Positions 26,097 to 35,338 of a DNA stretch of 64,000 nucleotides are shown here, piece by piece. Origin of the DNA: an uncultured Bacteroidales bacterium (GTDB taxonomy: Bacteria > Bacteroidota > Bacteroidia > Bacteroidales > Paludibacteraceae). The first letter of the stretch is position 1; every line of letters starts with the position of its first letter. Location of the stretch: assembly GCA_902782665.1 (NCBI GenBank), contig CACZOA010000109.1, positions 62,001 through 126,000 of the forward strand, given 5' to 3'. The notes under the pieces are model-generated. The model saw nothing but the letters and a program-made list of their open reading frames with translations. It did no database searches and was not told the DNA's origin. The position numbers were made by a program, and so were the translations under genes.

Positions 26097-27122
26097 TTAC
26101 TCTTTTAAATTAAGTATATCCAAAATTTTTCTGCATACTGAATCGGGCATTATCTGCGTCATGCATCGCAGATCTCCGAATCTGCATGGTTTGTTGCCGT
26201 ATGCCGAACAAGGCTGGCAATCAAGATTGGCGACAATCGCGTCTTCTGGATCCTGACCGTAGCCATAGAACCCCATGTACGGATGTGTAGCTCCCCATAT
26301 TGAAACAACTTTTACTCCACATAGCGACGCGAGATGCATATTTGCAGAATCCATTGTGAGCATCAGATTCATCTTCTTCATCAGTACCATCTCTTCCTGC
26401 AATTTATATTTTCCAGCAAGAGAGGTGACGTTGGGATATCTCTCAACCCAAGAATTGAACACATCTTCTTCTTTCTTGCCTCCGCCAAAAAGATAGATGC
26501 CTATATTGCGTTCAGACAATGTCTTTACTACCTGCTCCATTTTATCCAAAGGATAAATTTTCCCTTCATGCTGGGCGAACGGTGCTATTCCAATGTTGGA
26601 TACGCAAGATGTAAGATTCAAATCATCACTGAAATCTGTTGCTGTGTTGGAATCATAGCCATCATAGCCGAGTTCAAACTTATAACCTGCCTTTTCAAAT
26701 GTCTCATAATAACGTTGGACCATCTGTTTCAACGGAGTCTTGTTTTTTCCGTTCAACAAGGCCTTCTTCTCTGCCCTACCTTTATCTACTACTGTCACAT
26801 CAACACCTCTCAGGTGCATGATTGTTCGTAGTATCTTACTACGCAATACATCATGAAGGTCGATCATCTGGTCGAACTTGCCATCAGCGACAATCTCTTT
26901 GCTCAATCTCCACAATCCCCTGATCCCTTTATGTCGTCCGTTTTTTTCGACTCCGACAAAATTAAGGTTGGGGATATTTGCAAACAAAGGTTGGAAACGT
27001 GGTGTGGAAAGCATCGTGATATTGATGTCGGGATAAGCCTTGGCGAATGAAGTCACAACAGGCACCGTCATCGCAACGTCGCCCATCGCCGACAATCTCA
27101 TCAACAACACTCTCTTAGCCAT
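26097..27122 (-). CDS. Glycosyltransferase family 9 protein (heptosyltransferase-like)
   Basis: A 341-residue GT-B fold protein of family GT9. The N-terminus LLMRLSAMGDVAMTVPVV is the family hallmark, and the C-terminal half has MDSANMHLASLCGVKVVSIWGATHP, the nucleotide-sugar side. A Cys-rich tail (CQPCSAYGNKPC, DLRCM) is common in this group. GT9 enzymes add heptose or other sugars to the lipopolysaccharide core. The gene starts 2 bp after the DUF4254 gene ends, as is usual in Bacteroidetes, so the two likely work together on LPS. Confidence 0.9.
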   Translation of the reverse strand: MAKRVLLMRLSAMGDVAMTVPVVTSFAKAYPDINITMLSTPRFQPLFANIPNLNFVGVEKNGRHKGIRGLWRLSKEIVADGKFDQMIDLHDVLRSKILRTIMHLRGVDVTVVDKGRAEKKALLNGKNKTPLKQMVQRYYETFEKAGYKFELGYDGYDSNTATDFSDDLNLTSCVSNIGIAPFAQHEGKIYPLDKMEQVVKTLSERNIGIYLFGGGKKEEDVFNSWVERYPNVTSLAGKYKLQEEMVLMKKMNLMLTMDSANMHLASLCGVKVVSIWGATHPYMGFYGYGQDPEDAIVANLDCQPCSAYGNKPCRFGDLRCMTQIMPDSVCRKILDILNLKE

Positions 27123-27124
27123 AT

Positions 27125-27733
27125 TTATTTACCCGATGCGTAAAGTACAGGATTTAGATTTGGATCGTTGTACATTTTCATCTGTTTATAGACTTTCATG
27201 TAACGATCTCCATTCTCAATATCAGAAATCAATTGATCGATAGCCGACGACAAATCAACTCTCTGCTCCAAAAGGACATTAAGTTTTTTCTGACAAGCAT
27301 CAATATGTGATGCGTCAACATCCTTACGGTCGACCTCAACCTGCATATGATAAATCTTCAATGCCAATATAGAAAGACGGTCGATAGCCCAAGCTGGCGA
27401 CTCTGTATTGATAACAGCAGTCGGTTTTACTTTCACCGATGAATATTTCTCCAAGAAATAGCTGTCTATTCTCTCCACTAGGTCTGTACGATCCTGATTT
27501 GACTTATCGATACGACGCTTGATTTTCAACGCCTCAACTGGATCGATCTGCGGATCACGGATGATATCCTCCAAATGCCACTGGACCGAATCAATCCAGT
27601 TCTTCAAATATAGCACAGACTCAATCGTACCTGCCTGATACGGGTTATTCATCTGTGCATTGACGTCATCGCTCTTGTGATAGTCTGCGACAACCTGATC
27701 AAAAATCTTATTTGCGTCTGAACTAAAACTCAT
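27125..27733 (-). CDS. DUF4254 domain protein
   Basis: A 202-residue soluble, highly helical, charged protein matching DUF4254 (LYLKNWIDSVQWHLEDIIRD and IKRRIDKSNQDRTDLVERID segments). It has no signal peptide. The family has no known activity but is a regular neighbour of GT9 glycosyltransferases in Bacteroidetes, as here with a 2-bp gap, suggesting a role in LPS core assembly. A -7 box lies 28 bp upstream. Confidence 0.88.
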   Translation of the reverse strand: MSFSSDANKIFDQVVADYHKSDDVNAQMNNPYQAGTIESVLYLKNWIDSVQWHLEDIIRDPQIDPVEALKIKRRIDKSNQDRTDLVERIDSYFLEKYSSVKVKPTAVINTESPAWAIDRLSILALKIYHMQVEVDRKDVDASHIDACQKKLNVLLEQRVDLSSAIDQLISDIENGDRYMKVYKQMKMYNDPNLNPVLYASGK

Positions 27734-27760
27734 TGACTTAAATTAATTAAAAAACTCCGT

Positions 27761-27768
27761 CAAAATTA
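27761..27768 (-). promoter_or_regulatory. -7 box of DUF4254-GT9-trpS operon
   Basis: Minus strand reads TAATTTTG, about 28 nt before the DUF4254 ATG. Confidence 0.55.
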
Positions 27769-27801
27769 GTTTTTTTTATTTAAAAAACTGATTCTTTATC
27801 G

Positions 27802-28365
27802 TTAGAAATTGAATGAAAACTCAAAACCTTTGTTTCTTCCAGTACCATCTTTATAAAAAGAGAGCAAACCTACACGATAACCGACATTGGCTGAAATTCT
27901 GTTTGCTATTCGCATGGAAGCCCCCGCAAAAACGGAACATTGAACCGGTCTGACATTAGAATCATAACTATTGTTGGACACCCTCATTATCTTCTCTGCA
28001 TCCATGCCTCCATAGGCTCCGACTCCGAATGTACCATTATTGATAAGACTATAATCCGCTCTTACTGGCACACGCAATGATTTATACTCAGCTGAATAGC
28101 CATCACAACTGAAATTATCCCAGTTGTAAACCAAGCGAGGAGACACAGCCAATTTTTCATCCACATGGAATGTATATCCGGTACTCACCCAAAAACCCTG
28201 CGATTGACCATTGCCATCAGTGTCGTAGGAATAACCACCTCCTGTGTTCGACAAAATATTAGCAATTATTTCAGATGTACTTGTACCCTTCTTCGCTTGT
28301 GCCTCCTGAGACATTGCCAGAGAAGACACTAAAGAAAATAATGACAGAATAATAAATTTTTTCAT
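27802..28365 (-). CDS. Small outer membrane beta-barrel protein
   Basis: A 187-residue exported protein with signal peptide (KKFIILSLFSLVSSLAMS). The mature part has alternating strands with Tyr/Gly girdle residues (GFWVSTGYTFHV; RISANVGYRVGLLSF) and ends in aromatic GFEFSFNF, the usual C-terminal barrel strand. It fits the OmpA/OmpW-like small porin fold. The start lies one base after the yigZ stop, so it is in the deaD-yigZ operon. The function is unknown. Confidence 0.78.
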   Translation of the reverse strand: MKKFIILSLFSLVSSLAMSQEAQAKKGTSTSEIIANILSNTGGGYSYDTDGNGQSQGFWVSTGYTFHVDEKLAVSPRLVYNWDNFSCDGYSAEYKSLRVPVRADYSLINNGTFGVGAYGGMDAEKIMRVSNNSYDSNVRPVQCSVFAGASMRIANRISANVGYRVGLLSFYKDGTGRNKGFEFSFNF

Positions 28366-28366
28366 A

Positions 28367-28963
28367 TTAGTCTTCTATTATGAGTGATTCAACTTTTTTC
28401 AACCTTTCAATCAAATTCGGAGCGTCCCCCTTACGGATGGAAAGGACCATCTTACAACTGTTGTCAAACTGTTGCGACAGAACCTGTGGAGCCACGTCCT
28501 TGATTATCTTCATCACATCGTTCATCACCAAGTAGTCAAATGAAATATGAATCTCCTCATCCACCGTCTTCTCTATTATTTCAGCATTTTCCAAAGCATC
28601 TGCCGACGCTACTTTATAAGCGTTTATCAATCCGCTAGTTCCCAGTTTTGTGCCGCCGAAATAACGTACCACAGCAATCAAGACATTCGTCACTCCTGCG
28701 GATAGAAGAGATCCAAGAATCGGACGACCCGCCGTTCCCGACGGTTCTCCATCATCATTTGAACGGTAATCCGTTTTGTCAACACCCAGAATATAGGCAT
28801 AGCAAACATGTCGGGCATCGTGATGCTCCTTACGTTTCTCTTCAAGTATCTCCTTGATCTGCTCAACATTAGACACAGGGATAGCAAAAGCAATAAACTT
28901 ACTGCCTTTTTCTTTGTATAAGCCCTCTGCTGGAGCACTGATTGTCAGATACTTGTCTTCCAA
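28367..28963 (-). CDS. yigZ: YigZ/IMPACT family protein
   Basis: A 198-residue YigZ family member. The N-terminal domain has EKGSKFIAFAIPVS, HHDARHVCYAYILG and SNDDGEPSGTAGRPIL, the family core; an additional C-terminal DUF1949-like domain follows. The role in bacteria is unclear; the eukaryotic relative IMPACT regulates a translation kinase. The only usable start is TTG, 9 bp after the deaD stop: the frame has TAG just upstream and no ATG. Translation is therefore probably coupled to the helicase gene. Confidence 0.9.
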   Translation of the reverse strand: MEDKYLTISAPAEGLYKEKGSKFIAFAIPVSNVEQIKEILEEKRKEHHDARHVCYAYILGVDKTDYRSNDDGEPSGTAGRPILGSLLSAGVTNVLIAVVRYFGGTKLGTSGLINAYKVASADALENAEIIEKTVDEEIHISFDYLVMNDVMKIIKDVAPQVLSQQFDNSCKMVLSIRKGDAPNLIERLKKVESLIIED

Positions 28964-28972
28964 ATGAATCTA

Positions 28973-30829
28973 TTAGTTAAACTTATTGCGACGCTGCCCT
29001 TCCTTCTTACGTTTTCTATTGTCAGTCGGAGCACCCTTGCGGTCACGTCTAGGCTTCTGGTAAGCCCACTCATCTTCATCGTGCTTGCGTTTTCCGCCAC
29101 CAAAGTTCTTGTCTCCAAAATCTTTGTTTCGTCTTTCGCTGTTGCGGCTGCGTCCACGCTGTTCTCCTTGTACCTCAGCCAAAACAATATCACTGCCACG
29201 ATGTACCTCACTGAACGCTTTGAACATCTTCTGCACGTGAGAGTTAGGAACATCAAAGAATGTATAACGAGGAGTGATTTCTATATCACGAATGCTGATT
29301 TTCTTATCGTTGACAGTATCGTTGATAAGGCCAAGCACCTTCTTTGGAGTCATACCGATATTTTCTCCCTTGTTGATTTTCAAGCGAGTGTAATCAGGGC
29401 GAGTGTAACCTCCACGCAATCCCTTCTTCTCCTTGCCTTCCGACCTATCATCATCTCCACGTCTTCCCTTTCTATCACGGCTGCCACGCTCCGGACGCTC
29501 TGCGATATTAAGATCCTCCGCATCCTTATAATACTCGATAAACTGGTTGAACTGCAATGAGACGAAATGTTTGATGATATCCTCACGACTCATTCCATCT
29601 AGTTCAGAGTATGCCATATCCAGATATTGCGACACCTGATCCTCATTGATCTCAACAGTCTTCAGTTTATTCAGGATAGACTTCAACTGAGCGGAACAAA
29701 CTTCAATTCCAGAAGGGACATCTTTTCTTTCGAACTCCTTGCCGATGATCTTCTCTATCTCACGGATTTTGCTTTTCTCACGCAAGTGAAGGATGCTTAT
29801 AGAGACACCCTTTTTACCAGCTCTACCTGTACGGCCACTTCTGTGAGTGTAGCTTTCCACATCATCAGGCAAACAATAGTTGATAACATGGGTCAGATTA
29901 TTCACGTCCAAACCACGAGCAGCGACATCCGTTGCCACCAGCAGCTGTAGATTCTTTATTCTGAATTTCTGCATCACAGCGTCACGCTGAGCCTGCGACA
30001 AATCGCCATGAAGAGCGTCAGCATTGTAGCCGTCCTTCATCAAAGCCTCAGCTATATCTTTAGTCTCCTGACGAGTGCGGCAGAACACAATTCCATAGAT
30101 ATCAGGGTTAAGGTCGACCACACGCTTCAAACAAGCGTAACGATTCTTAGCAGCAACCATATAATAAATATGGCTCACGTTTTCAGAACCAGAATTTTTC
30201 TTGCCGATTGCAATCTCCACATGATTCTTCATGTAGTTTTTAGCGATATTGGCAATTTCTCTAGGCATTGTGGCAGAGAAAAGAAGAGTACGGTGGTCTT
30301 CTGGTATCTCACTGAAGATTCTTTCGATATCTTCTTTGAAACCCATGTTGAGCATCTCATCAGCCTCGTCAAGGACAAGGAACTTCACATTTTCAAGATG
30401 CACTTTTTTTCTCTCTATAAGATCGATAAGACGACCAGGTGTAGCCACAAGGATTTGAGGCTGTACATCAAGGTCCTTAAACTGGCGGATGATACTCTCT
30501 CCACCATAAACAGGGACAACCTTAACTTTAGTATACTTTGCAAAATTCTTCAAATCATTACTGATCTGCACACACAATTCACGTGTAGGAGCCAAGATCA
30601 ATGTTTGAATCTGATTACGGGAATCATCAGTGAGTTGAAGTACAGGAAGTCCAAAACCAGCAGTCTTGCCAGTTCCGGTTTGGGCCAAAGCCACTAGATC
30701 TCTATCGTCATCACTAAGCAAGAAAGGAGTCACTTTCTCTTGGATTGGCATTGCTTCGACAAAACCCATGTCGGAAACAGCCTTTAGGATTTCATCTTTG
30801 AAACCCAATTCTTCGAATGTTGCCATCAA
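28973..30829 (-). CDS. deaD: DEAD-box ATP-dependent RNA helicase (DeaD/CsdA type)
   Basis: A 618-residue helicase. The Q motif and Walker A AQTGTGKT (49-56), DEAD box (VLDEADEML), SAT motif and HRSGRTGRAG are all present. After the RecA-like core there is a DbpA-type RNA-binding domain (RLKINKGENIGMTPKKVLGL) and a basic Arg/Gly/Lys-rich tail. Such enzymes unwind rRNA during ribosome assembly, often in the cold. The start is MM or the second Met. A -7 box about 97 nt upstream predicts a leader of about 90 nt, long for this genome and common in cold-regulated helicase genes. Confidence 0.93.
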   Translation of the reverse strand: MMATFEELGFKDEILKAVSDMGFVEAMPIQEKVTPFLLSDDDRDLVALAQTGTGKTAGFGLPVLQLTDDSRNQIQTLILAPTRELCVQISNDLKNFAKYTKVKVVPVYGGESIIRQFKDLDVQPQILVATPGRLIDLIERKKVHLENVKFLVLDEADEMLNMGFKEDIERIFSEIPEDHRTLLFSATMPREIANIAKNYMKNHVEIAIGKKNSGSENVSHIYYMVAAKNRYACLKRVVDLNPDIYGIVFCRTRQETKDIAEALMKDGYNADALHGDLSQAQRDAVMQKFRIKNLQLLVATDVAARGLDVNNLTHVINYCLPDDVESYTHRSGRTGRAGKKGVSISILHLREKSKIREIEKIIGKEFERKDVPSGIEVCSAQLKSILNKLKTVEINEDQVSQYLDMAYSELDGMSREDIIKHFVSLQFNQFIEYYKDAEDLNIAERPERGSRDRKGRRGDDDRSEGKEKKGLRGGYTRPDYTRLKINKGENIGMTPKKVLGLINDTVNDKKISIRDIEITPRYTFFDVPNSHVQKMFKAFSEVHRGSDIVLAEVQGEQRGRSRNSERRNKDFGDKNFGGGKRKHDEDEWAYQKPRRDRKGAPTDNRKRKKEGQRRNKFN

Positions 30830-30925
30830 AAAAGGATTATATTCATGGCCGAAACATCCTCACCCCCTTTTACAACAGTGATACATACCTCGCCACAAAC
30901 CATTTAGCATAAATATTATCGGTGG

Positions 30926-30933
30926 CAAATGTA
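30926..30933 (-). promoter_or_regulatory. -7 box of deaD operon
   Basis: Minus strand reads TACATTTG. It gives a leader of about 90 nt before deaD. The region between the divergent deaD and PPIase starts (30830-31090) holds only these promoters. Confidence 0.5.
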
Positions 30934-31060
30934 AGAAAAAAAGTTTACAAATAATGTTTAAAAGCAGAAAATAAGGAGACAAAAGCATACGATTTATCAA
31001 AAACATCATTTGTTTTCAGTTCAAAGCATTTTTTCATTATGAATAAAGAGAAAAAAGTGA

Positions 31061-31068
31061 TAGATTTG
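31061..31068 (+). promoter_or_regulatory. -7 box of the SurA-like operon
   Basis: TAGATTTG matches TAnnTTTG, 22 nt upstream of the first ATG. Confidence 0.55.
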
Positions 31069-31090
31069 CAAAAACAAAATTCAAGAAATA

Positions 31091-33091
31091 ATGAATATTA
31101 CAAAATACATCACGACAGTTTGCGCTTTGACAAGCATTAGCGCATCAGCGATGGACATAGATGTTGCAGGTTTGATGAAAACACTCAACAAATCCGATGA
31201 TCCAGTCCTTATGATTGTTGGCAAAGAAGAATACAGATTCGACACTATCACAAGAGGTGAGTTTGAATACATGTACAACAAGAATAACAATATCTCTCTT
31301 GACGGTCCTATGAGCATGGACGACTACAAAGAGTTGTTCATCAACTACAAATTGAAAGCTTTTGATGCCACAAAGAGATTCCCTGATTTGAAGCTCAACA
31401 CTTACACAAGCGAAATCGAATCATACACAAAGCATTTGGCATATCCATACCTGATCGACAAAGATTTGGAGAAGCAGTTTGTAAAAGAAGCGTATAAGCG
31501 CGAGCAGGAATATATCACAGCCAGCCACATCCTTATCAAAGGAGTGAACGAAAAATCCAGAAAAAAGATAGAGGAGATATACTCCCGTCTTAAAAAAGGA
31601 GAAAAATTCTTTGACTTGGCAAAAAACAATTCTGAATGCGGTAGTGCTGTAAGAGGTGGATTCCTTGGAGAATTCTCCGCTTTCGACATGGTTTACAATT
31701 TTGAGACAGAAGCATACAACACTCCAGTCGGAGAATTCAGCAAGCCATTCACAACTCAATTCGGATACCACATCGTGTATGTGCACGACCGTCGTCCTAA
31801 AGCTATCGCTGTAAAGGCACAAGAGATTTTCTTCCCTTTGGAAACCAGAGAATCCTATGTAGACTCTATTTTTGCGATTGCAAAGAAGAGCAAGAATTTT
31901 GGCAAAGTTGCTAAGAAATATTCGCAAAAAGGTGACGCCAAAAAAGACAAAGGAGACATGGGCACAATAAAGAATGACGGAAAATACCCAAATGAAGTTG
32001 TTGAAAAACTTTTCAAAATGCCTGTCGGAGACATCCAGAAATTCAAGAGTTCATTCGGAAACCATATTTTCAGAGTTTACGAGATGGAAACTGCGGAGCC
32101 TCTTGATAGTGCTAAATATGAGCGTTTGAAGAAGAAAGTGATGAGTGGAGACCGTTATGAAGCCATCAAAGGAAGAGTCGCTGTCAATCTTCGTGAAAGA
32201 CGTGGATTCCTGCTTAACGACTCAATCATCGATCTTGTAAGTAAATACCAGAGCACAGATCCGAATGCGATAAGCGATTCGTTGAAAAAAGTCGACGGTG
32301 CATGGTATTACTACAATGGAGATGCCATCTCAACAGATGTCATTAAAAACGAATTCACTAAATTCCATGCTTCTTACTTTAGAAAAACAGTTGACAAATA
32401 TCTTAAGACAGAAGTCGCAATCGACACAACAGTGTCATACAAGCAGAATTTGATCAACTTCATTTATAGCAAGGTTGACACAGATGCTTTGAACCATGAG
32501 TTGAAAGATATAGCCAAGAACAACAAGGATTTCGTCTACGCACTAAAAGAATACAGTGACGGATTGTTGGTATACGCAGCAAGCGAATACAATATCTGGG
32601 GACACAAGTCAACAAAACCAGACAGTCTGTCTAAATTCTTCCGTGAAAGAAAAGAAAAATATCAGTTTGATGAGCCTAAATGGGTCGGTATAATCTATTC
32701 GGTAGCTAACAAAGATACTTTGAAAAAAATCAAGAATCTTGCGGCTAAGAATCCAAACATGGAGGCGTTTGATTTCTACAATCTTGTCAGAGATAAAGTT
32801 TACAATGGATTCATGTCAAAGAAGGGTGCTTGGAAAGCCGGCGAAAACGCCATTTTGGACAAGCATTACTACAAAACAATTCCTGCCGATTCTACAGTAG
32901 AAGCAGAGAAGTTCCCTCTTGTCTACTTATATGGAAAGGAATCTAAGATTCCTCAGTGGTACACATTGGTAAAAGGCAAAGTGATTTCCGACTACCAAAA
33001 AGAGCTTGAGAAAAATTGGATTAACAACAACCGTCGAATATATCCAGTTGTCATAAAAGAAGATGTATACAAAACAGTGAATAACCATTAA
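31091..33091 (+). CDS. Parvulin-type peptidylprolyl isomerase, large
   Basis: A 666-residue exported protein with a short signal (to SASA near residue 18). It contains two PpiC/rotamase-type domains: the first starts at TASHILIKGVNEK (near 140) and includes GGFLGEFSAFDMVYNFE and FGYHIVYVHD; the second starts at KAQEIFFPLETRE and includes DMGTIKNDG and FGNHIFRVYE. The C-terminal 250 residues are unassigned. It leads a run of three related isomerase-chaperones, which in Bacteroidetes assist outer membrane protein folding. There is only a 1-bp gap to the next gene. Confidence 0.88.
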   Translation: MNITKYITTVCALTSISASAMDIDVAGLMKTLNKSDDPVLMIVGKEEYRFDTITRGEFEYMYNKNNNISLDGPMSMDDYKELFINYKLKAFDATKRFPDLKLNTYTSEIESYTKHLAYPYLIDKDLEKQFVKEAYKREQEYITASHILIKGVNEKSRKKIEEIYSRLKKGEKFFDLAKNNSECGSAVRGGFLGEFSAFDMVYNFETEAYNTPVGEFSKPFTTQFGYHIVYVHDRRPKAIAVKAQEIFFPLETRESYVDSIFAIAKKSKNFGKVAKKYSQKGDAKKDKGDMGTIKNDGKYPNEVVEKLFKMPVGDIQKFKSSFGNHIFRVYEMETAEPLDSAKYERLKKKVMSGDRYEAIKGRVAVNLRERRGFLLNDSIIDLVSKYQSTDPNAISDSLKKVDGAWYYYNGDAISTDVIKNEFTKFHASYFRKTVDKYLKTEVAIDTTVSYKQNLINFIYSKVDTDALNHELKDIAKNNKDFVYALKEYSDGLLVYAASEYNIWGHKSTKPDSLSKFFRERKEKYQFDEPKWVGIIYSVANKDTLKKIKNLAAKNPNMEAFDFYNLVRDKVYNGFMSKKGAWKAGENAILDKHYYKTIPADSTVEAEKFPLVYLYGKESKIPQWYTLVKGKVISDYQKELEKNWINNNRRIYPVVIKEDVYKTVNNH

Positions 33092-33092
33092 A

Positions 33093-33971
33093 ATGGCACA
33101 CACTAAAAAGATAATTGTCAAGAAGGCAATAAAACTGACCGGAATAGCAGCACTATTTTCTATGTGCTGCTTTTCGTCATGTAAATACTTCGGGAAAGGA
33201 ATTGAGCCGATAGCCGAATTGAACGGAAAACCTTTATACGAAGATGAAGTCAAAAGCGTACTTCATCCAGACATGTCTTACGAAGACAGTGTCAAGAGTA
33301 TCGAGAACTATATCCGCAACTGGGCTGTCGAGGAGCTTCTATACCTTAAAGCAGAAGAAAACATCACAGAAACAGAAGAGGTGGATCTGCTTGTAGAGAA
33401 ATATCGTAAATCACTAATGATATACGAGTACCAGCAACACCTAATCCAAGAGAAACTCAGCAACCCTATTAAAGAGTCTGAGCTACAGGATTTCTACAAC
33501 AGCAATCCAGAGCTTTACACCGCTCACGAAACACTGTTCAACGGAATCTTCATCACTATGCCTGTCAAATCTCAGGCAAAGAATGAGATCAACAGCCTGC
33601 TGAAATATGCAGACATAAACATCAGTGCTATAGAACCGATAGCTACAAAATATGGTTTGAAGATCAAATATTTCGACAATGAATGGACCCCTATCGCAGC
33701 TGTCCAGCGTTTGGGAATGAACGATATTTCCCGAACACATTCATTTGAGCACAAGAACCATTTTGAAAGCACAGACGAAGAAAATGTTTATATTCTTATT
33801 GTCCAGGACCATATCAAAGTGGGAGACAAACAGCCATTCGTCTACGTGAAGGAGAGAATCGAGAACATGATGATAGAACAGAAAAAGGCTAATTTCCTAC
33901 GCAAACTGGCTGATGATGCTTACAACGAAGCTATAACGTCAGGTGCTTTGATCAGAAACGAGAAAAAATGA
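33093..33971 (+). CDS. PpiC/SurA-like lipoprotein (degenerate isomerase domain)
   Basis: A 292-residue lipoprotein with lipobox FSSC (near residue 30), followed by PIAELNGKPLYEDEVKSVL, a SurA_N-like opening. The helical chaperone module is clear. The C-terminal region lacks the usual HILxK and GGDLGW parvulin motifs, so it probably acts as a chaperone without isomerase activity. The stop overlaps the surA ATG by 4 bp. It is the middle gene of the isomerase operon. Confidence 0.82.
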   Translation: MAHTKKIIVKKAIKLTGIAALFSMCCFSSCKYFGKGIEPIAELNGKPLYEDEVKSVLHPDMSYEDSVKSIENYIRNWAVEELLYLKAEENITETEEVDLLVEKYRKSLMIYEYQQHLIQEKLSNPIKESELQDFYNSNPELYTAHETLFNGIFITMPVKSQAKNEINSLLKYADINISAIEPIATKYGLKIKYFDNEWTPIAAVQRLGMNDISRTHSFEHKNHFESTDEENVYILIVQDHIKVGDKQPFVYVKERIENMMIEQKKANFLRKLADDAYNEAITSGALIRNEKK

Positions 33972-35317
33972 AAAGTATAAAATTTATTTCAATATTGGCT
34001 TTGCTGAACATAGTAGTTTCAGCATTTTCACAAAACAACATAGTGGACGAAATCGCTTGGATTGTCGGCGACGAAATAATTCTGAAGTCTGACGTGGAGG
34101 AGCAAAAAATCCGTATGCAGATGGAAGGTGAGAAGATCAAAGGAGACCCGTACTGCTATATTCCAGAACAGATGGCTCTTACTAAGTTGTTCCTCGACCA
34201 AGCAAAAATCGATAGCATTGAGGCTGACGAGAAAAACGTTGACCAACAGGTCGAGATGCGTCTCAATTATATGGTCGGACAAATCGGTTCAAAAGACAAA
34301 CTTGCGGAATATTTCATGAAAGACTACGAGGATATCCGCACAGAGTTGAAAGATATGGTCCGCACTCAACAATTAGTACAACAGGTACAGAACAAAGTTG
34401 TTGGAACAATCCAGTCGACACCAGCTGAGATCCGTAAATTCGCCAACAGCCTACCAGAAGACAGTCTGCCAAGTATCCCTAGCCAGGTAGAAGTGCAGAT
34501 CCTTACTGTTGAGCCTTTCATCACAAAAGAAGAGATTGAAGAGGTTAAAGACAAACTTCGTGATTTCCAGAAACGTTGCGACGATGGAAGTACATCATTC
34601 TCCACTTTGGCAATCTTTTATTCTGAAGATGCGGAAAGTGCGAAAAGAGGAGGTGAACTTGGATTCATGGGAAGAGGTCAGTTGGTAAAAGAATATGCCG
34701 ACGTTGCTTTTGCCATGTATGAACCTGGTAAAATCTCAAAGATTGTGGAGAGTGAGTTCGGATTCCACTTGATCCAACTTATCGAAAGAAAGGATGAGAA
34801 AGTGAACACACGACACATCCTGCTTAAGCCAAAAGCTTCTTTGGAGAATATGAACAAAGCAAAAGCCCGCATTGACAGTATCGCTCAGATCATTAACGAT
34901 AAAAAGTTCACATTCGAGCAATGTGTCTCTCTCTACTCTACAGACAAAAACACTCGCAACTGTTCCGGCATTCTAACAAACATGCAGACAGGAACAACAA
35001 AGCATGAGATGCAGGAGCTTCCTCAGGAAGTTGGTAGAGCAGTCTACTCTTTGGAAGAAGGACAGATTTCAAAGCCATTCCTTATGGTCGACCGTTCAGG
35101 AAAAACCGTTTACTGCATCGCCAAACTGAAGAGTAAGACAAAAGCTCACAAGGCAAACATGAACAACGACTTCGCTCTGCTCAAGCAGATGTATGAGGCT
35201 CACAAAAAACAGGAAAAATTAAACAATTGGATTGCGAAGAAGCAGAAAGACACTTACGTCCGCATTGATGAGAATTGGAAGAAGTGTGACTTCGAGCATG
35301 ATGGTTGGATAAAATAA
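33968..35317 (+). CDS. surA: SurA-type periplasmic chaperone-isomerase
   Basis: A 449-residue periplasmic protein with signal peptide (ISILALLNIVVSAFS). The SurA N-terminal module (VDEIAWIVGDEIILKSDVEE) is followed by two parvulin domains. The first has RGGELGFMGRGQLVKEYADVAF and EFGFHLIQLIERK; the second opens with NTRHILLKPKAS and is less complete. SurA guides unfolded barrel proteins to BAM. It overlaps the preceding gene by ATGA and is followed by the OstA-like gene after 21 bp, matching a shared envelope-assembly role. Confidence 0.92.
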   Translation: MKSIKFISILALLNIVVSAFSQNNIVDEIAWIVGDEIILKSDVEEQKIRMQMEGEKIKGDPYCYIPEQMALTKLFLDQAKIDSIEADEKNVDQQVEMRLNYMVGQIGSKDKLAEYFMKDYEDIRTELKDMVRTQQLVQQVQNKVVGTIQSTPAEIRKFANSLPEDSLPSIPSQVEVQILTVEPFITKEEIEEVKDKLRDFQKRCDDGSTSFSTLAIFYSEDAESAKRGGELGFMGRGQLVKEYADVAFAMYEPGKISKIVESEFGFHLIQLIERKDEKVNTRHILLKPKASLENMNKAKARIDSIAQIINDKKFTFEQCVSLYSTDKNTRNCSGILTNMQTGTTKHEMQELPQEVGRAVYSLEEGQISKPFLMVDRSGKTVYCIAKLKSKTKAHKANMNNDFALLKQMYEAHKKQEKLNNWIAKKQKDTYVRIDENWKKCDFEHDGWIK

Positions 35318-35338
35318 AAGTTCCTATACAAAACGACA

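Noticed and set aside
28964-30697. Long open frames on the plus strand opposite the DEAD-box helicase gene
   Set aside because: They mirror the coding strand of deaD, have no recognisable domains or promoters, and their composition follows the opposite gene.
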